A DNA stretch of 64,000 nucleotides from DASUNQ01 sp044866775. Lineage in GTDB: Bacteria; Acidobacteriota; Thermoanaerobaculia; Multivoradales; UBA5704. Below are positions 1 through 8,723 of the stretch, in pieces; the first letter of the stretch is position 1, and each line of letters starts with the position of its first letter. The notes below the pieces were generated by a model that made no database searches, was not told the DNA's origin, and saw only the letters and a program-made list of their open reading frames with translations. Location of the stretch: NCBI GenBank assembly GCA_044866775.1, contig JBIOUG010000025.1, forward strand, positions 1 through 64,000, given 5' to 3'. The position numbers and the translations under genes are program-made.

Positions 1-2
1 TG

Positions 3-185
3 CCCGTCTGCGTCAGCCTGCAGGCCCTGTTCGACGAGTGTCCGGTCCTGCCTGACGCGTTGACGGCAATTCTCGAGCGCCGCACTGGAGCGATTAGCCC
101 TACAGCGTTCGAGTTCATCTCCACCGAGGACCAGGTCCGAAGGGTCCGCGACTTCGCGGGAAGGCTGCCGGCTCTCACCCTTTGA
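3..185 (+). CDS. C-terminal end of a gene of unknown function (partial)
   Basis: The frame is open from the left edge and encodes the last 60 residues of a protein, ending in TGA at 183-185. No family is recognised. The tail is mixed charged and hydrophobic with no obvious membrane segment. Its stop codon lies inside the -35 element (182-187) of the PadR promoter, so the next transcription unit starts immediately after this gene. It could be a chance open frame, but the length and codon use fit coding sequence. Confidence 0.45.
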   Translation, partial: PVCVSLQALFDECPVLPDALTAILERRTGAISPTAFEFISTEDQVRRVRDFAGRLPALTL

Positions 186-228
186 CATCCTAGGAGAGTG
201 CCGCTACTCTCCTTGTATGTCTAGGAGA
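182..228 (+). promoter_or_regulatory. Promoter and operator of the padR-permease operon
   Basis: A consensus -35 TTGACA (182-187) is followed 17 bp later by TACTCT (205-210) as -10. A perfect inverted repeat, AGGAGAGT (192-199) and ACTCTCCT (206-213), with a 6-bp gap covers the spacer and the -10. The octamer CTAGGAGA occurs at 190-197 and again at 221-228, where its AGGAGA is the ribosome binding site for the GTG at 234. The palindrome's position fits an operator for autorepression by the PadR protein encoded just downstream. That role is inferred from the position and from how PadR proteins usually act. Confidence 0.75.
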
Positions 229-233
229 ACCGC

Positions 234-563
234 GTGAGCGACCAGACCGAGCTCCTGCAGGGCACGCTCGACATGCTCATCCTCAAGGCCCTGGCCATCG
301 GGCCGATGCACGGCTGGGGCATCTCGCAAAGGCTGCGGCAGATGTCGGACGAGGTGCTGCAGGTGCAGCAGGGGTCCCTCTATCCGGCCGTCCACCGGCT
401 CGAGCGGCAGGGATGGATCCGCTCGTCGTGGGGCCCGTCCGAGAACAACCGCCGCTCGCGCTACTACGAGCTGACCAGGGCCGGCCGCCGGCGCCTGGCC
501 GAGGAGACGGAGAGCTGGGAGCGGCTGGCCGCGGCCGTGTTCCAGGTGCTCCGCACGACATGA
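234..563 (+). CDS. PadR family transcriptional regulator
   Basis: This 109-residue protein is a small winged-helix repressor. The N-terminal LLQGTLDMLILKAL and the wing region with GSLYPAVHRLE are hallmark PadR motifs. Length matches the short PadR subgroup that often precedes ADOP permeases in Acidobacteriota. The start is GTG 234, with AGGAGA five bases upstream. Its stop overlaps the permease start (ATGA, 560-563), so the two are translationally coupled. It probably binds the inverted repeat at 192-213 and represses its own operon; the inducer is unknown. Confidence 0.92.
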   Translation: MSDQTELLQGTLDMLILKALAIGPMHGWGISQRLRQMSDEVLQVQQGSLYPAVHRLERQGWIRSSWGPSENNRRSRYYELTRAGRRRLAEETESWERLAAAVFQVLRTT

Positions 564-2952
564 GACCGTCGCTGGCGAGAGTGGCGGCGCGGAGCCTCCT
601 CTTCCGGCTGCGCACCCTGCTGACCGCCGGCGCCCGCCAGCGCGAGGCCGACGAGGAGCTACGCTTCCACCTCGAGATGGCGGTGGAGCAGAACCTGGCG
701 CGCGGCATGACGCCGGAGGAGGCGCGCGCGGCGGCGCTGCGCGATTTCGGCGGCGTCGAGCAGGTGCGCGAGGCGTGCCGCGACGAGCGTGGCGTGCCCT
801 GGCTCGAGGCGGCCGCGCGCGACCTGCGTTGGTCGTTGAGGACGCTGCGCAAGGACGCGCCGTTCACCGCCGCGGCGGTGGCGGTGCTGGCGCTCGGGAT
901 CGGCGCGGTGACTGCGCTCTACCCGATCGTCCATGCCGTGCTCCTGGCGCCGCTGCCGTACCCCGCGCCGGAGCGGCTGGTGTCGCTCTGGGAGACCAAG
1001 GACGAGCCCGGCTGGGAGCGGGCGAACGCCTCGCCCGCGAACCTCCTCGACTGGCGCGACCAGGTGACGGGCTTCGCCGGCGTCGCCGGCTACGGGGGCT
1101 GGGTCGGCGGCTGGGCGCTCACCGGGGCCGGCGGCGCCGAGCTCGTAAGCGGCGTGCAGGTGGCGGGGAGCTTCTTCTCCGTTCTCGGGGTCCCGCCGCA
1201 GCTCGGCCGCGACTTCCGCCGCGACGAGCACTGGGGCGGCGGCGAGAAGGTGACGGTCGTCAGCGACGGCCTCTGGCGGCGGCGCTTCGGCGGCTCGCCG
1301 CGGGTCCTCGGCCGGCGCATCGAGCTCGACGGCGAGCCGCACACGATCGTCGGCGTCGCCGCGCCGGGGTTCGCCTTCCCGCGGCCGGGCGTCGACCTCT
1401 GGATGCCGTTCGACTTCGAGCGCTCATTCGCCGGCCAGGAGTGGTTCCGCCGCGCGCACTTCGTCAATGGCGTCGCGCGCCTGGCGCCCGGCGCGACGGT
1501 TGAGGGCGTGCACGCCGAGCTCGCGGCGCTCGCCGCGCGGCTCGAGCGCCGCTTCCCGTCGACCAACACCGGCCTCGGCGCCGGCCTGACGCCGCTCAAG
1601 GAGTGGCTGGTGGGGGACAGCCGGAAGCCGCTCCTCGTCCTGCTCGGCGCGGTCGGCGTCCTCCTCCTCGCCACCTGCGCCAACGTCGCCGGCCTGCTCG
1701 CGCGCCGAGCGGCCTGCTGCGCGGCCACGACGTGCGCGTCGCCGGTGGCCGCGACACGGCGCGGAGCCGCGGCGTCCTGGTCCTGGTCGAGGTGGCGCTG
1801 GCGATGGTGCTCCTCGCCGGCGCCGGCCTCACGCTGCGCAGCTTCACCGCGCTCGCGCGGGTCGACCCTGGGTTCCGGCCCGAGGGCGTGGTTGCGGCGA
1901 GCTATCAGCTCCCGCCGGCGCGCTACCCCGAGGCGGCGCAGGTGCTCGGGTTCCATCGCCGCCTTCTCGCGCGCGTCGAGGCGCTGCCTGGCGTCGCCGC
2001 GGCGGCGATCGCGAGCAGCCTGCCGCTCGAAGGGAGGGAGTGGACCTCGCACCTCGTCGTCGAGGGGCGGCCGCGCGAGGAGAGCGGCGTCGAGTTCCAT
2101 CGCCGCATCGTCACGCCCAGCTACTTCGCGACCGCCGGCGTGCGGCTCGTGCGCGGCCGGGTCTTCGCGCCGTGGCTCGACGAGTCGGCGCCGGCGGAGG
2201 TCGTGGTCAACGAGGCGCTCGTCCGCCGCCACTTCCCCGATCGCGACCCGCTCGGGCGGCGCGTCGCGATCAGCGCCGACGAGCCGGTCTGGCGGACGAT
2301 CATCGGCGTCGTCGCCGACGAGAAGCTCGAAGGCCCGGCGGCGCCGGCGATGCCCGAGATCTTCGTGCCGCTCGGCCAGGAGCTCTTGGGCGAGTACGAG
2401 CTGCCGCTGCGCGGCGGGACGCTGCTCGTGCTGGCGCGCTCGGGCGACCCTCTGGACCTCGTACCGGCGCTCCGCGGGGTGGCGAACGAGCTCGACCCCG
2501 CGCTGCCGCTCTACGATCCGCGCACGCTCGAAGGCATGCTCGCCGAGGCAATGCGCCGCGAGCGGCTGCTGATGGCGCTGCTGGCGCTCTTCGGCGCGAT
2601 CGCGCTGGTGCTGGCGGCGGTCGGGCTCTACGGCTTGATCGCCTACTCGGTCGCCATGCGCCGGCAGGAGATCGGCATCCGCATCGCCCTCGGCGCCGGG
2701 GCGATGGACGTGGTGCGCGTCACCGCGGCGCGCGCCTTGGCGCTCTGCGGCGTGGGCGTCGTCGCCGGGCTCGGCCTCGCCGGCGCCGCGGGGCGGGCGC
2801 TCGCCGGCCTCCTCTACGGGGTGCGGCCGGCCGATCCGGCCAGCCTCGCCGGCGCGGCGGCGATCCTCTGCCTCGCCGCGCTCGCGGCGGCGCTGCCGCC
2901 TGCGCGGCGGGCGGCGCGCGTCGATCCGATGGAGAGCCTGCGGGTCGAGTGA
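560..2952 (+). pseudogene. ADOP-type FtsX/MacB permease, internally deleted and frameshifted
   Basis: The reading frame from ATG 560 has the ADOP N-terminal helical prefix (about 100 residues), the first transmembrane segment (GIGAVTALYPIVHAVLL) and the first MacB periplasmic domain, up to NVAGLLARRA near 1710. Coding then resumes in another frame at about 1706-1770 (VLVLVEVALAMVLLAGAGL) and runs to 2952 with the second periplasmic domain and the last FtsX domain (EIGIRIALGAG). Compared with the intact-length homologue at 49372-51794, about 130-150 residues between these points are missing: the rest of the first FtsX domain. GGCCTGCT is repeated at 1691 and 1711 at the junction. A working full-length permease cannot be made unless the assembly is wrong. 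Confidence 0.82.
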
Positions 2953-2972
2953 CGTCCGGCGGCGGCGCGCCG

Positions 2973-4565
2973 CTACCACGCCACCCGATAGACCGGCACC
3001 GGCTGCGACTTGCCCTTGAGGGACATCGGCGGCAGCTCGACCATCGCCGGCCGGCGTGAGAGGCCGAGGCAGAGCGGCTGGCTGATCAGGACCTCGCCCG
3101 GCCCGGCCTCGGCGCAGAGGCGGGCGGCGGTGTTGACGGCGTCGCCGAGCACCGTGTACTCGAGCCGCCGCGCGCTGCCGATGTTGCCGGCGAAGACCTC
3201 GCCGACCGAGAGCCCGATCCCCACCTCCAGGCGCGGCCGCCCGCGCTCGGCCCACTGCGGCGCCAAGCGGCGCAGCGTGCGCTGCATCGCCAGCGCCGCC
3301 GCCATCGCCCGGTCGGCGTCGTCGGGACGGGCGAGCGGCGCACCCCAGAGCGCCATCAGGGCGTCGCCCATGAACTTGTCGAGCGTGCCGCCGTGCTGGA
3401 AGACGATGTCGACCATGGCGGTGAAGTACTCGTTCAAGACGCTCGCGATCTCGTCGGGCGAGAGGCGCTCGGAGAGCGCGGTGAAGCCGCGGATGTCGGA
3501 GAAGAGGACGACGACGCGCCCCTTGGTGCCGCCGAGCTGCACCGCCTCCTCGTGCGCGGCGATCTGGCCGGCGAGCTCGGGGGCGAAGTAGCGCTGGAAG
3601 TTCGACAGCACGACCGCCTCGCGCCGCACCCGCTCGAGCAGCTCGCTGTTCTCGATCGCCACCGCCACGATGCCGGCGAAGGCGGAGAGGAAGTCGAGAT
3701 CCTCGTCGCTGAACGACTGGATGAGCGAGAGGTTGTCGAGGTAGATGATCCCCATGCAGCCGCGCGAGGAGAGGAGCGGCGCGCACATCGCGCTCTGCAC
3801 GCCGTGCGAGTGGATGGTGCCGCCCTCGAAGCGCACGTCGGCGGGCGCGTTCTCGATCCGCAGCGCCACCCGCTCGCTCATCGCCTTGTGCACCACCGAG
3901 CGCGGCACTGCCCAGGTGGTCGGGGCGCCCGCCACCCGGTGGCGCGAGATGCGCGGCTGGAGCGTCTCGTCCGGGCCGACGGTCAAGATGCCGACGCGGT
4001 CGACGCTCATCACCTCGAAGATGACGTCGGCCACCTTCTCGAGGAGCTGCTCGAGGCTGGCGTAGCGCGCGAGCTCTTTGGCGATGTCGAGGAGGAGCGA
4101 GAGCTGCATCGCCTGCCGCTCGGCGAGCGAGAGGCCGGCGAGACGCAGGGCGGTGGTGCCGAGGGTCGAGCGGCCGGTGGTGCGCGAGGGGAGCTCCGAG
4201 GGGCCGCGCACCGGCACCTGGCGGAGGATCGTGGCGTCGAGGAGCTCCTGGCCGGCCGGCGCGGTGCGCGCCGGCTCGCTCGGCACCTCCTGGAGCTGGA
4301 AGGCGACCTTGCCGAAGGCGACCGCGTCGCCGTCCTTGGCGAGCGCCGCGGTGACCCGATGGCCGTTGACGAAGGTGCCGTTGGTCGAGCCGAGGTCGCG
4401 GACGGTGAGGGCCGTGCCGTCGGCCACGAGCTCGGCGTGGCGCCGCGAGACGGTCGCGTCGCGCAGCGGCAAGTCGCTCTGGGCGAGGCGCCCGACCATG
4501 TAGCTGCGACCTCGCAGCAGGTCGAGCGAGCGCTCACCGGTGGTGGCGACCAGACGGAGACTCAA
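2973..4565 (-). CDS. FHA-GAF-class III adenylate/guanylate cyclase
   Basis: The 530-residue protein has an FHA domain at about 24-95 (SRRHAELV and GSTNGTFVNG phosphothreonine-binding motifs), a GAF domain at about 165-305 and a class III cyclase domain at about 340-520. The metal-binding aspartates are D357 (FSDIRGF) and D401 (FMGDALMALWG), and a lysine precedes the second (LDKFMGD). It should make a cyclic nucleotide in the cytosol in response to a GAF ligand or an FHA-bound phosphoprotein. Lysine in LDKF favours ATP as substrate. I chose the TTG start at 4565 because GAGG lies just upstream and the FHA domain begins soon after; an in-frame ATG at 4688 would add 41 arginine-rich residues. 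It converges with the broken permease gene. Confidence 0.9.
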   Translation of the reverse strand: MSLRLVATTGERSLDLLRGRSYMVGRLAQSDLPLRDATVSRRHAELVADGTALTVRDLGSTNGTFVNGHRVTAALAKDGDAVAFGKVAFQLQEVPSEPARTAPAGQELLDATILRQVPVRGPSELPSRTTGRSTLGTTALRLAGLSLAERQAMQLSLLLDIAKELARYASLEQLLEKVADVIFEVMSVDRVGILTVGPDETLQPRISRHRVAGAPTTWAVPRSVVHKAMSERVALRIENAPADVRFEGGTIHSHGVQSAMCAPLLSSRGCMGIIYLDNLSLIQSFSDEDLDFLSAFAGIVAVAIENSELLERVRREAVVLSNFQRYFAPELAGQIAAHEEAVQLGGTKGRVVVLFSDIRGFTALSERLSPDEIASVLNEYFTAMVDIVFQHGGTLDKFMGDALMALWGAPLARPDDADRAMAAALAMQRTLRRLAPQWAERGRPRLEVGIGLSVGEVFAGNIGSARRLEYTVLGDAVNTAARLCAEAGPGEVLISQPLCLGLSRRPAMVELPPMSLKGKSQPVPVYRVAW

Positions 4566-4695
4566 GGCCCAACGTTCCTCGCGGGCGGCGGCCGGCACGG
4601 CCCGGCGCGCCCGCCTAGAAGAGGTACGGTACAGGATGCTCCCGTGGCAGGGAAGGCCGAGGCCAGCCGCGAAGTGGGAGGGAAGCAAAAACGGG

Positions 4696-4725
4696 TTGCC
4701 CGCTGTTTTGGGCCTGTGCTACCCT
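4696..4725 (+). promoter_or_regulatory. Promoter of the tRNA-Glu gene
   Basis: TTGCCC (4696-4701) and TACCCT (4720-4725) are separated by 18 bp, and a TG one base before the -10 makes it an extended -10. Transcription would start around 4732, about 18 bases before the mature tRNA. Confidence 0.6.
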
Positions 4726-4749
4726 ACGCCCGTCCGCTCAGGACGACGT

Positions 4750-4825
4750 GGCGCATTCGTCTAGGGGTCCAGGACGCCGCCCTCTCACGGCGGTAACACG
4801 GGTTCGAATCCCGTATGCGCTACCA
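4750..4825 (+). tRNA. tRNA-Glu (anticodon CTC)
   Basis: A 76-nt cloverleaf can be folded by eye: acceptor GGCGCAT pairs with ATGCGCT (G-T wobble at the first pair), anticodon stem CCGCC/GGCGG encloses loop CTCTCAC with anticodon CTC, and the T arm is ACGGG-TTCGAAT-CCCGT. The 3' CCA is encoded (4823-4825). A recombinase remnant ends 7 bp downstream, so the 3' end of this tRNA is a candidate integration site. Confidence 0.95.
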
Positions 4826-4832
4826 GCTTTTC

Positions 4833-5294
4833 TCATGCCATCACTGGCAGACACAAGTCACTGAAAAGTAAGCAGGTTACCGGGGTTCTAAATCCCGTCT
4901 CGGTGTCGTACACGACTCCCTCCGGGAAGAGTGTCCGCTGTAGGCGTTGACGGTTCGCGAGCGACGCGCCGGCCCAGAGGCGGGCGGCGTTGAGGGCGAT
5001 GCGCTCGGCATAGGCCAGGGTGCCCTCGAGATCGATCTCGTCGAGCTGGGCGTCGTGGCACTCGAGCTCCGCCAGTGCGAGATCCTGGTTGAGCTTGTCG
5101 AGGTGGTGCTGGTAGGACTCCTTGTCGATCACCTGCTCGAAGATGAAGGCCTCGGTGAGGCGGTCCTTCCGCTCCTTGAGCGTGCGGACGCGCTGCTCGA
5201 CCGAGCGCCGGAACTCGGCTTGCCGTCGGTCGGCCGGAAGTTGAGAAGCCCGGTCTCTAATTTTAGAGAGGACGACATAGCAGCTATCCAGATA
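4833..5294 (-). pseudogene. C-terminal remnant of a large serine recombinase
   Basis: On the minus strand an open stretch of 153 codons between stop codons encodes only the C-terminal part of a serine recombinase: the coiled-coil region (EFRRSVEQRVRTLKER, then DKESYQHHLDKLNQDLALAE) and the tail with LFPEGVVYDTETGFRT. The catalytic resolvase domain and most of the DNA-binding recombinase domain are absent, with a stop at 5295-5297. Intact members are about 500-550 residues. The base composition is clearly lower in GC than its surroundings. Its position 7 bp from the 3' end of tRNA-Glu suggests a decayed integrated element. No functional product is expected. Confidence 0.8.
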
Positions 5295-5300
5295 TCAGCA

Positions 5301-5330
5301 TTGGTGTGGCGCGTGCGCACAACTTATAAT
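5301..5330 (+). promoter_or_regulatory. Promoter of the two-component operon
   Basis: TTGGTG (5301-5306), an 18-bp spacer and a perfect TATAAT (5325-5330) form a good sigma-70-type promoter. It is about 150 bp upstream of the histidine kinase start at 5478 and reads into it. Confidence 0.6.
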
Positions 5331-5477
5331 CACCTTACCGCCTGAGATCGAGAGTCGAGCGTGAGGTCTCTGTGCCTCGCGCGACCGGTGACGTTGCTGC
5401 CGTGGCGCCCGGACCGATGGGGGGCCGGCGGCCGGGCTATCTGCGGCCTACTCGTCCAGGACACGGGAGGTCTTAGC

Positions 5478-6227
5478 ATGCCTCCGAAGCTCCGCCTCCG
5501 CGCCGATCATCGATCTGGATCCATCGGGTCGAGCACTCTGCAGGCCCTGGCGTTGGCGAGTTTCAGAGCTGAGGAGCAGGAGCGCCGGCGGATTGCCGAA
5601 GGGTTGCACGACGCGGTGGGGCAGGCTCTGGCGACGGCGAGCCTGCGGCTCGAGGCGTTGCGTAGAGTCGAGGCCGACCCGGCGAAGTGCTGGTCGCTGA
5701 ACGAGATCCGGGCCCTGCTTGACAGCGCAATTCGCGAGATCGGCTCCCTGACCTTCGAGCTGAGCTGTCCGACCCTCTACACGCTCGGGCTGGGACCTGC
5801 CTTGGAAGGTTTGGCGGAGCGCATGACCGGGTGCTCCGACATCCGCTTCCAGATGGAGGCCCAAGGCAGGGTGGAGCCATTGGCCGAGGAGCTGAAAGTG
5901 CTGTTCTACCGGGTGGCCCGCGAGCTGCTCCTCAATGTGGTCAAGCATGCTCGGGCCAGAAACTGCCGTCTCAGCCTGAAACGGGCAGGTAGCCGGATCC
6001 GCCTCGTGATCGAGGATGACGGGGTCGGTTTCGATCCCTCGCAGGCACGCCTCGAGCCGACACCGAATGGAGGATTCGGTCTCTTTGTCCTGCGACAGCG
6101 GTTGCATGAGCTCAGCGGTCGCCTGACGATTCGGCGTCGACCGTCTGGCGGCACTCGGGTTGTCGTCGAAGCACCTCCGGAGGCCGAGCTTGGGCAGCCC
6201 GAGCTGCCGGCACGGGCGGCGCCATGA
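5478..6227 (+). CDS. NarX/LiaS-type histidine kinase without a sensor domain
   Basis: The 249-residue protein has a HisKA_3 dimerisation domain with EEQERRRIAEGLHDAVGQAL, where H44 is the phosphorylated histidine. An HATPase domain follows with N-box ELLLNVVKHA and G-boxes DDGVGFD and GGFGLFVLRQR. There is no membrane segment or recognisable input domain before the kinase core, so it is probably cytosolic and needs a partner to sense a signal. Start is ATG 5478 with GGGAGG seven bases upstream. It overlaps the response regulator by ATGA, so the two are a coupled pair. The pair lies directly upstream of the eCIS locus and could control it, but no direct evidence shows this. Confidence 0.9.
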   Translation: MPPKLRLRADHRSGSIGSSTLQALALASFRAEEQERRRIAEGLHDAVGQALATASLRLEALRRVEADPAKCWSLNEIRALLDSAIREIGSLTFELSCPTLYTLGLGPALEGLAERMTGCSDIRFQMEAQGRVEPLAEELKVLFYRVARELLLNVVKHARARNCRLSLKRAGSRIRLVIEDDGVGFDPSQARLEPTPNGGFGLFVLRQRLHELSGRLTIRRRPSGGTRVVVEAPPEAELGQPELPARAAP

Positions 6228-6877
6228 AGAAGCGGCTCCTCCTGGTCGACGACCATGCGTTGTTCTCGGCAAGTCTCCGCAGCCTCCTCGAGCGCGAACA
6301 GGACTTCGAGGTGATCGGCGAAGCGGACCACGGGGTGGCGGCGGTGAGGCAGGCCCGGCTGCTGCGGCCGGACCTCGTCCTCGTGGACCTCGCGATGCCC
6401 GGTCTCAACGGCATCGAGGCGACGCGCCGGATGACCACCGAGATGACCGGAATCAAGGTGCTGGCCTTGTCGATGCACTCCGATCCCCGGTTCGTCGAGG
6501 CGGCGCTCGAGGCCGGCGCCGCGGGCTACCTGCTCAAGAGCTGTACCTTCGAGGAGCTGGGGCTGGCGATCCGTACCGTGCTCGCCGGCCGCGCCTACCT
6601 GAGTCCCGCCATCGCCGGCGCCGTGGTCGATGCCTTGCGGAAGCGGCGGCCGGCGGGCGCCACGGCCGCCACCGCCCTCACCCAGAGGGAGCGGGAGGTG
6701 CTCCAGCTCCTGGCCGAAGGCCATGGTACCCGAGAGATCGGCTGCCGCCTGTGCATGAGCCCGAAGACGGTTCACACGCATCGCAAGAAGATCATGGAGA
6801 AGCTCCGGATTCCGAGCGTGGCAGGACTCACCAAGTACGCCATCCAGGAGGGCCTGACCTCCCTGCCCCGGCTCTGA
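6224..6877 (+). CDS. NarL/LuxR-family response regulator
   Basis: The 217-residue regulator has an N-terminal receiver domain (LLLVDDHALF; phosphoacceptor D55 in LVDLAMPG; conserved K105 in GYLLKS) and a C-terminal LuxR-type helix-turn-helix at about 150-205 (LTQREREVLQLLAEG and SPKTVHTHRKKIMEKL). It is the cognate partner of the overlapping kinase. The first eCIS gene starts 98 bp downstream in the same direction, with a repeated 41-nt element in the gap, so it is a candidate regulator of that locus. Confidence 0.95.
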   Translation: MKKRLLLVDDHALFSASLRSLLEREQDFEVIGEADHGVAAVRQARLLRPDLVLVDLAMPGLNGIEATRRMTTEMTGIKVLALSMHSDPRFVEAALEAGAAGYLLKSCTFEELGLAIRTVLAGRAYLSPAIAGAVVDALRKRRPAGATAATALTQREREVLQLLAEGHGTREIGCRLCMSPKTVHTHRKKIMEKLRIPSVAGLTKYAIQEGLTSLPRL

Positions 6878-6881
6878 GCTA

Positions 6882-6922
6882 CGACAAATCGCCTGCCACC
6901 TTCAGACTCTTTCCGATGGCGC
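6882..6922 (+). promoter_or_regulatory. Repeated 41-nt upstream element, copy A
   Basis: This element begins CGACAAA, contains TTCAGACT and ends CCGATGGCGC. It matches 8724-8764 at 31 of 41 positions without gaps, with perfectly conserved blocks at both ends and in the centre. It ends 52 bp upstream of the first DUF4157 gene. Conserved blocks separated by variable spacers suggest a promoter or regulator site shared by two eCIS transcription starts. The sigma factor or regulator cannot be named from sequence. Confidence 0.55.
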
Positions 6923-6974
6923 GACCGGCCGGAGTCGTCGAGAATGGGGGCGGAGACGGGAGGCCTGGAACCCC

Positions 6975-8618
6975 ATGAGCGAGCATTCCCGGGACAGAGC
7001 GCTGAGAGACAAGGCGTCGGCGGCGCAGGATTCGGAGTCCCGCCCGGCGCGGCGCGCGGCCATGGCGCCCCACCCGCTGCCGGCCGCCGCCGTGCGACGG
7101 TTCGTGGGGGATCCGCGAGGCGCCGGGCCCGACGTCCTGCTGCAGCTCTCCCGCACCGCCGGCAACCGTGCGGTGGCGCGGCGCATCGCCGCCGCGCGCA
7201 ACCCCAGGGGCTTGCCGGAGTCGGTCGCGGAGCCGGCGAGCGGCAACCCGACGCGCCTGCCGCCGCGGCTGCGCATGGGCATCGAGTCGCTCTCCGGCCT
7301 CGCAATGGACGACGTGCGGGTCCACTACGATTCCCCGACGCCCGCAGGTGTCGGAGCGCTCGCCTTCGCGCAGGGGCACCGCATCCATCTGGCGCCGGGC
7401 CAGGAAGCGCACCTCGCGCATGAGGCCTGGCACGTGGTGCAACAGAAGCTGCAGCGGGTGCGGCCGACGCGATCCGTCGGCGGCAACGCGGTCAACGACC
7501 AAGACGTCCTCGAAAAGGAGGCGCACGTGATGGGGAGGCGGGCGATCCAGGTGGGGGGAAGCGGGCGATCGACACCGTCCGAGCGGCTCGCGGTGGTTCC
7601 CGTGGCGGACCAGGCCGCGCCCATTCAGCGCGTCAAGTGGCGGTGGAATGCGGGGACGAAGACCTGGTCGCAGGTCGGGCCCAACACGACCGCGGCGCCG
7701 CCGGCCCATGAGGGCAGTGAGGATGGCGAGGAGTGGGACGACACCTACAGCCAGGCTACCGATCCCACGGTGCGTCCGTTTCTCCCCACCGGTGCAAGGT
7801 TCATGGGCGAGAGGGCGATGCGCCAGCAACTGCAAGGGAAACGTCCCGCAGCGGCCGATGTCCGCGTCTCGGCGTTCAAGACCGCGAACCTGCGGGGAGG
7901 GTCCGGCCTGCACGAGGTCGTCCCGACCAACCTGGCGGGCGAAGTCGCCGCGAGCGGCAACCCGGCGATGATCGGCGCCCAGAGCGGCGCCCGCACCTCG
8001 ACGGCGCATCAGCTCTTCCGCACCGCCGGCGGTGAGGTTGGTGCGCACACTGGCTTCGCGCCCAAAGCGAGCGGTCCCGGCAGCACACACACTGCCGGGC
8101 AGGCAGCTGCGCACGACCGGCTCCGGCTCGCGGCCCGGGCCGTCATGGCGGACCCTGATCCGGCGCGGGTCGTCAACGCGGTCGTCTTGGCGAACGTCGA
8201 GGGGGAGCCGACAGGGCAGGAGGTGCTCGCCAGCGCTTACCTGACCGGGATGCAACCGAACCTTCAAGCGATCGGGCGCCCGATTGGCCCTCCGGCCATC
8301 GCTTCGACACCGCCCGACCCGGCGAGGCTGGAGTTGGCGAAGGCGATGCACGAAAGCCGTGAACTAACGAAGACGCGGATCAGATCGCTCAAGAGGAACC
8401 GCGGACAGGGGCGCTCTCCGAGCCCGTCACGCGCCCCCATCGACGCCAGCGGAGGGGGCGGTGGGTACGTTGCCGGACCGCCTAGCGATTACAGGCTCTC
8501 GCCGGTGCCGTCTTTTGAGTCGGGCTCGGTCGAGGAGGAAGCTGCGAACATGGCGGCCTGGCTCACGGCAGCGGAACGGGAGGGGTTCAAGAAAAGAAGA
8601 AGAAGGCCGAACCCATAA
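6975..8618 (+). CDS. DUF4157-domain eCIS cargo-like protein
   Basis: The protein has 547 residues. Residues 50-75 hold the motif LLQLSRTAGNRAVARR, shared in variant form with the two cargo candidates at 31310 and 32276. Residues about 90-175 form a DUF4157 domain with H149-E-A-W-H153, a metallopeptidase-like HExxH motif. The C-terminal 370 residues match no family I recognise; they include HEVVPTN and end in a basic, serine-rich tail. DUF4157 proteins are regularly found in eCIS loci and carry C-terminal toxin modules, so the C-terminus is inferred to be the effector part. Start is ATG 6975 with GGGAGG upstream. It is the first gene of the locus and is separated from the ATPase gene by 247 bp. 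Confidence 0.8.
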   Translation: MSEHSRDRALRDKASAAQDSESRPARRAAMAPHPLPAAAVRRFVGDPRGAGPDVLLQLSRTAGNRAVARRIAAARNPRGLPESVAEPASGNPTRLPPRLRMGIESLSGLAMDDVRVHYDSPTPAGVGALAFAQGHRIHLAPGQEAHLAHEAWHVVQQKLQRVRPTRSVGGNAVNDQDVLEKEAHVMGRRAIQVGGSGRSTPSERLAVVPVADQAAPIQRVKWRWNAGTKTWSQVGPNTTAAPPAHEGSEDGEEWDDTYSQATDPTVRPFLPTGARFMGERAMRQQLQGKRPAAADVRVSAFKTANLRGGSGLHEVVPTNLAGEVAASGNPAMIGAQSGARTSTAHQLFRTAGGEVGAHTGFAPKASGPGSTHTAGQAAAHDRLRLAARAVMADPDPARVVNAVVLANVEGEPTGQEVLASAYLTGMQPNLQAIGRPIGPPAIASTPPDPARLELAKAMHESRELTKTRIRSLKRNRGQGRSPSPSRAPIDASGGGGGYVAGPPSDYRLSPVPSFESGSVEEEAANMAAWLTAAEREGFKKRRRRPNP

Positions 8619-8723
8619 CCTTACCGCTGATCCTGGTTGCCGACGGCGGTGGAGAAGGTCCTGCGTCACCAGCTCGGCCTCTCTAGAGGCCGCCTCGCTC
8701 GGACTTCGCCCGAGCGCCTTCTG

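Noticed and set aside
1090..3786. Very long antisense open frames over the permease and cyclase genes
   Set aside because: They are arginine-, alanine- and proline-rich frames caused by high GC opposite genes with clear domains, so they are not coding.
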